This document shows, piece by piece, positions 61,187 through 64,000 of a stretch of 64,000 bases of DNA. Source of the DNA: DATFFO01 sp963744905 (lineage in GTDB: Bacteria > Actinomycetota > Acidimicrobiia > Spongiisociales > ZC4RG35); the NCBI GenBank assembly GCA_963744905.1, contig CAVUUV010000005.1, positions 124,001 through 188,000 of the forward strand, written 5' to 3'. The first letter of the stretch is position 1. The number at the start of each line of letters is the position of its first letter. The notes under the pieces were generated by a model. It made no database searches. It saw only the letters and a program-made list of their open reading frames with translations, and was not told where the DNA came from. A program made the position numbers and the translations under genes.

Positions 61187-62603
61187 ACCGGTTGTGGTGG
61201 TGGACGGGAGCCCGCCCCGGGTCATAGCTGCCTCGGCTTCGGCTTCTTCGGGGCAGAAGCTGGTTGGCTTGCTCCGTCGTCAAGTAGAGGCGATGGTGCC
61301 CTCGGCCCTGGTCCTGATACGGGATAGGGGTGAAGAAGCCCGTCGCTTCGAACGAGTCGTATCTGCCATCGAACATGTGGTGCCCCGGGTCGAGGTGGGT
61401 GAACCGGGTCTGGCTTACATGCCGGTGGTGGGGGCGGTGCGATATTACGGCGCCGAGAGCGAGGTGGTATCCCGGGTGATGGAGGTGATTCCTGCCGGGG
61501 CGAAACTCGGTCTAGCCGATGGTGTGTTTGCCGCTCGCCGGGCGGCAGAGCGAGCCGGAGAAACCCCACTCATGATCGAAGACACGGTTTCGTTCCTGGC
61601 CGGTCTCGAAATCGAGGCCCTGGGGCCGGGTGAACTGGTTGAGACCTTTCGCTGGTTGGGGGTGACCACTCTGGGAGCTCTGGCCGACCTCCCCCGTCCC
61701 GCCCTTGCCTCTCGGTTCGGCCAGGAAGGGCTGATCGCCCACCGCCTGGCCTGTGGAGAAGATCGTCGGCCTACACCGCGGACCATCCCCTCCGAGACCG
61801 CGGTCTCCTCGGTCCATGTCGATGAGCCCCTGACCAATACCGATCAGGTGGCCTTCGTGACTCGCAGACTGGCAGTCGAGATGCTCGACGGGCTCCGCTC
61901 TCGAGGGGTGTCTCCTTACCGGGTCGAGGTGCAGATCGAAGCGGCGGACGGCTCGAAGCGGAGCCGGGTTTGGAGTTCCGTCGATCCCTTCGACGATCAG
62001 ACCCTGTCGGAAAGGGTCTGGTGGCAATTGAGGGCATGGATGGATGCTCCGGGTGGGGTACCGGGGGGCCTGGTGAGGATCGGGCTCGATCCTTCGGATC
62101 TATCCGACGAAGGCCGTCAACTCCCCCTGCTGGAACAGGTCGGCAGTGGGTGGCAGGAGGTCGATGAGGGCCGCCATGATGTGGAACGGGCCCTGCAACG
62201 CGCCCAGGCCCTGGTCGGCCCCGACGCCGTTCTCCAGGCACTTCCTCAGGGCGGGCGCATGCCCCATGACCGGGTGCATTGGTTTCCCTGGGGAGAGGAG
62301 CCGGGTCCGGTCGAACGGGATCCGAACGCACCCTGGCCGGGAAGGGTGCTCTCGCCCAGCCCGGCGCTGGTATCGGCTTCCCCTCCTCTGTTGGAGGTGG
62401 AGTGGGAAGGTGGAATGCCGGTTCGGGTGAGGATGGGGACCAGGTGGGAGACGGTTCTGGGCTGGAGTGGCCCCTGGCGCATGACCGGCCGCTGGTGGCG
62501 AGGGGAACAACCGGTGGATCGTTATCAAATAGTGACCTCACTAGGAGCGATGTTGTGCGTGGTAGACGACGGCAAGGCCTATCTGGCCGGTGTCTACGAC
62601 TGA
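61119..62603 (+). CDS. imuB: ImuB-like inactive Y-family DNA polymerase
   Basis: Y-family fold (LCVWYPDWALGRADAP, GAKLGLADGVFAARRAAERA, LGALADLPRPALASRFG), but the metal-binding acidic residues of active DinB are not present in the usual places. ImuB acts as the beta-clamp-binding scaffold that brings in DnaE2. 494 residues with a C-terminal tail (VLGWSGPWRMTGRWWRG). dnaE2, the catalytic partner, is not in the window. Confidence 0.9.
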   Translation: MARTLCVWYPDWALGRADAPPDEPVVVVDGSPPRVIAASASASSGQKLVGLLRRQVEAMVPSALVLIRDRGEEARRFERVVSAIEHVVPRVEVGEPGLAYMPVVGAVRYYGAESEVVSRVMEVIPAGAKLGLADGVFAARRAAERAGETPLMIEDTVSFLAGLEIEALGPGELVETFRWLGVTTLGALADLPRPALASRFGQEGLIAHRLACGEDRRPTPRTIPSETAVSSVHVDEPLTNTDQVAFVTRRLAVEMLDGLRSRGVSPYRVEVQIEAADGSKRSRVWSSVDPFDDQTLSERVWWQLRAWMDAPGGVPGGLVRIGLDPSDLSDEGRQLPLLEQVGSGWQEVDEGRHDVERALQRAQALVGPDAVLQALPQGGRMPHDRVHWFPWGEEPGPVERDPNAPWPGRVLSPSPALVSASPPLLEVEWEGGMPVRVRMGTRWETVLGWSGPWRMTGRWWRGEQPVDRYQIVTSLGAMLCVVDDGKAYLAGVYD

Positions 62604-63331
62604 GATACCAGATCTGCCAAACGCATTTCGATCGCGGCGTGAACCTCATCTCGCAGGCGAGTGGTGTCGGCGTGAGTCATCCCACTCGTTTCCACCGGTT
62701 CTTCCACCACCACCTTGACCCGCCCGCCGCGGATCTTCATCGAATTGGGAGGCCACGCTTGGTAAGTCCCGTGGATGGTGACCGGTAAGACGGGGAGCTG
62801 AGCCGAGATTGCCATGGTGAATGCACCCTTCTTGAACAGGGCCAGAGCCCCGGCCCGGGATCTGGTTCCTTCCGGATAGATGATCAGCGATCGACCGGAG
62901 GCGATGAGCTGCTTGGCCTGGACGTTGACCTGCTCGTGAATGGCGGCATGGGCGGATCGATCCACCTCGACTATTCCGATGGAGCGCATCGCCGTCGCCA
63001 GGAGCGGAATAGCGAACAGCTCCTTCTTGGCCAGGAACCTGATCGGCAAGGGAACTGCCAGGAAGCAAACCATGATGTCCAGGTTGGAGATGTGGTTGGC
63101 AACCACCACGTAGGAGCGGCCAGGATCGATCCGCTCCTGTCCCTCTACGCTCATATCAACCCCCGCCGCCGCCAGCCACACTCGGCTCCACATGCGTGCC
63201 GTGCGATCGATCCAGGGGCTGGTGGGAGACACCTTCGACAAGATGATGACCGCCACCGAGCCCACGACGGTGGCCAAGAACCCGGCCAGTGCGGTGAGGA
63301 CGATGCGCGGCACACACCGCAGGGTTTCCAT
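62594..63331 (-). CDS. plsC: 1-acylglycerol-3-phosphate acyltransferase
   Basis: Phosphatidic acid synthesis: HX4D in VVANHISNLDIM and the PEGTRSRAG motif, one membrane helix near the N-terminus (AGFLATVVGSVAVIIL). 245 residues. Its stop overlaps the 3' end of imuB by 10 bases. Confidence 0.92.
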   Translation of the reverse strand: METLRCVPRIVLTALAGFLATVVGSVAVIILSKVSPTSPWIDRTARMWSRVWLAAAGVDMSVEGQERIDPGRSYVVVANHISNLDIMVCFLAVPLPIRFLAKKELFAIPLLATAMRSIGIVEVDRSAHAAIHEQVNVQAKQLIASGRSLIIYPEGTRSRAGALALFKKGAFTMAISAQLPVLPVTIHGTYQAWPPNSMKIRGGRVKVVVEEPVETSGMTHADTTRLRDEVHAAIEMRLADLVSQS

Positions 63332-63350
63332 GGGAGGATCGTAGACCGCC

Positions 63351-64000
63351 TCAACGCAGGTCTTCGATCAGGTCCTCTAGTGTCGACCAACAGGTTTCTG
63401 CCCAGATCATGTGCCCGGCGGCGTTGGGATGGAAGCGGTCGAGCGACCACACGTCGCGGCGGGTCCGGAATTGCTCACTGGCCCAGCCCCACTGCTCCGC
63501 CTTGTGGACCCCGTGTCGCTCCGCCACCTCATCGTGGACCCGGTCGGCACGGCGAGCAAGCCCGGTGACCATCTGGCGCAGGGGAGGCGCCAACCGGGGG
63601 ATGGCGCCCATGTCGCCCACCCCACTCAAGAGGACCCGGGCTCCTGACTCCGTCAGGGAAGAGACGATCGTCTCCAGATTGGAGGCGAGCCGGCGCATCG
63701 GGACTCCGCGGATGACGTCATTGGCCCCCACGGATACCAGGGCCAGATGGGGTGAGAAGGTCAACGCAGGGTCCAGTTGATCGGCTACCAGGTCGGACGA
63801 CGTTGCGCCCCCCACTCCGACGGATCGGAGCGAGATCGGCCGTGCCAGGTGCTGGGACAGCCGCCGTGCGACCACGCGAACCCAGATCTCGTCCGGTCCC
63901 TGGACGCCCGGGGCGGTCAGGGTCGAGTCCCCCAGAGCCACTATACGCAGAGGGCGACCGTCTCCCGTTAGAAACAGAGACGCGTCGAATGAGGGCTGGT
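63351..64000 (-). CDS. SGNH/GDSL hydrolase, possibly 5' partial
   Basis: GDSL family: block I LGDSTLTAPG, block II GVGGATSSD, block III VGANDVIRG, block V SLDRFHPNAAGH. The first start in frame is the GTG at 63941, but the frame stays open and protein-like to the window end (TGDGRPLRIVALGDS), so the N-terminus probably lies beyond it. Esterase or lipase of unknown substrate. Head of the plsC gene is 19 bases away. Confidence 0.85.
   Translation of the reverse strand, partial: QPSFDASLFLTGDGRPLRIVALGDSTLTAPGVQGPDEIWVRVVARRLSQHLARPISLRSVGVGGATSSDLVADQLDPALTFSPHLALVSVGANDVIRGVPMRRLASNLETIVSSLTESGARVLLSGVGDMGAIPRLAPPLRQMVTGLARRADRVHDEVAERHGVHKAEQWGWASEQFRTRRDVWSLDRFHPNAAGHMIWAETCWSTLEDLIEDLR

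Overview
The window is high-GC DNA packed with bacterial housekeeping genes. It most likely comes from an actinomycete lineage. Evidence is a WhiG-type sigma factor, DUF2469, a DUF222-HNH protein, an ImuA/ImuB cassette under a mycobacterial-type SOS box, and long Ala/Glu/Pro-rich tails on NusA and IF2. Gene order resembles Acidimicrobiia-like Actinomycetota; that class-level placement is inference.

Region 1 (1-11.6 kb) is a surface-polysaccharide locus that looks AT-richer than the rest from about 3 kb on. It holds a 5'-truncated CapD/FlaA1-type nucleotide-sugar dehydratase, a Wzz/BY-kinase-like protein with a ruined P-loop, three sulfotransferases, two intact glycosyltransferases (GT4 and GT2), an exported SLH plus beta-helix protein, and a heavily frameshifted GT4. 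PEP carboxylase (11.75-14.4 kb) follows. A fourth sulfotransferase, readable only by joining several frames, lies at 14.7-15.4 kb. Together these suggest a sulfated exopolysaccharide or glycan.

Region 2 (15.6-29.7 kb) is a translation and secretion block: ffh, an oppositely oriented ABC exporter, rpsP, a KH protein, rimM, an oppositely oriented lipoprotein, trmD, rplS, lepB, DUF2469, YraN, an ABC-2 transporter pair, two tiny genes, an enoyl-CoA hydratase, YifB/ComM, dprA and whiG. Region 3 (29.9-37.4 kb) is the operon rpsB-tsf-pyrH-frr-cdsA-dxr-rseP-ispG, linking translation, phospholipid and MEP isoprenoid synthesis. Region 4 (37.4-44.8 kb) has a large zinc-ribbon/cyclase/AAA/TPR signalling protein, proS, fdhD and serC.

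Region 5 (44.9-55.4 kb) is the rimP-nusA-infB-DUF503-rbfA-nrnA-truB-ribF-rpsO-pnp cluster, with an attenuator-like hairpin in the rimP leader. Region 6 (55.4-64 kb) has a 48-bp triplicated palindromic repeat, a DUF222-HNH gene, ettA, a membrane protein, an Fpg/Nei-family glycosylase, imuA-imuB behind a near-ideal promoter that contains an SOS box, a PlsC-type acyltransferase and a GDSL hydrolase running off the end.

A recurring oddity is single-base indels, mostly in homopolymers, that break otherwise well-conserved genes (sulfotransferases, SLH protein, GT4, ppc 3' end, serC, DUF222-HNH). Because serC and the ppc C-terminus are affected, part of this is probably sequencing or assembly error. 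The dense lesions at 10.0-11.6 and 14.7-15.4 kb could also be real decay. No rRNA, tRNA, CRISPR array, prophage or transposase was found.
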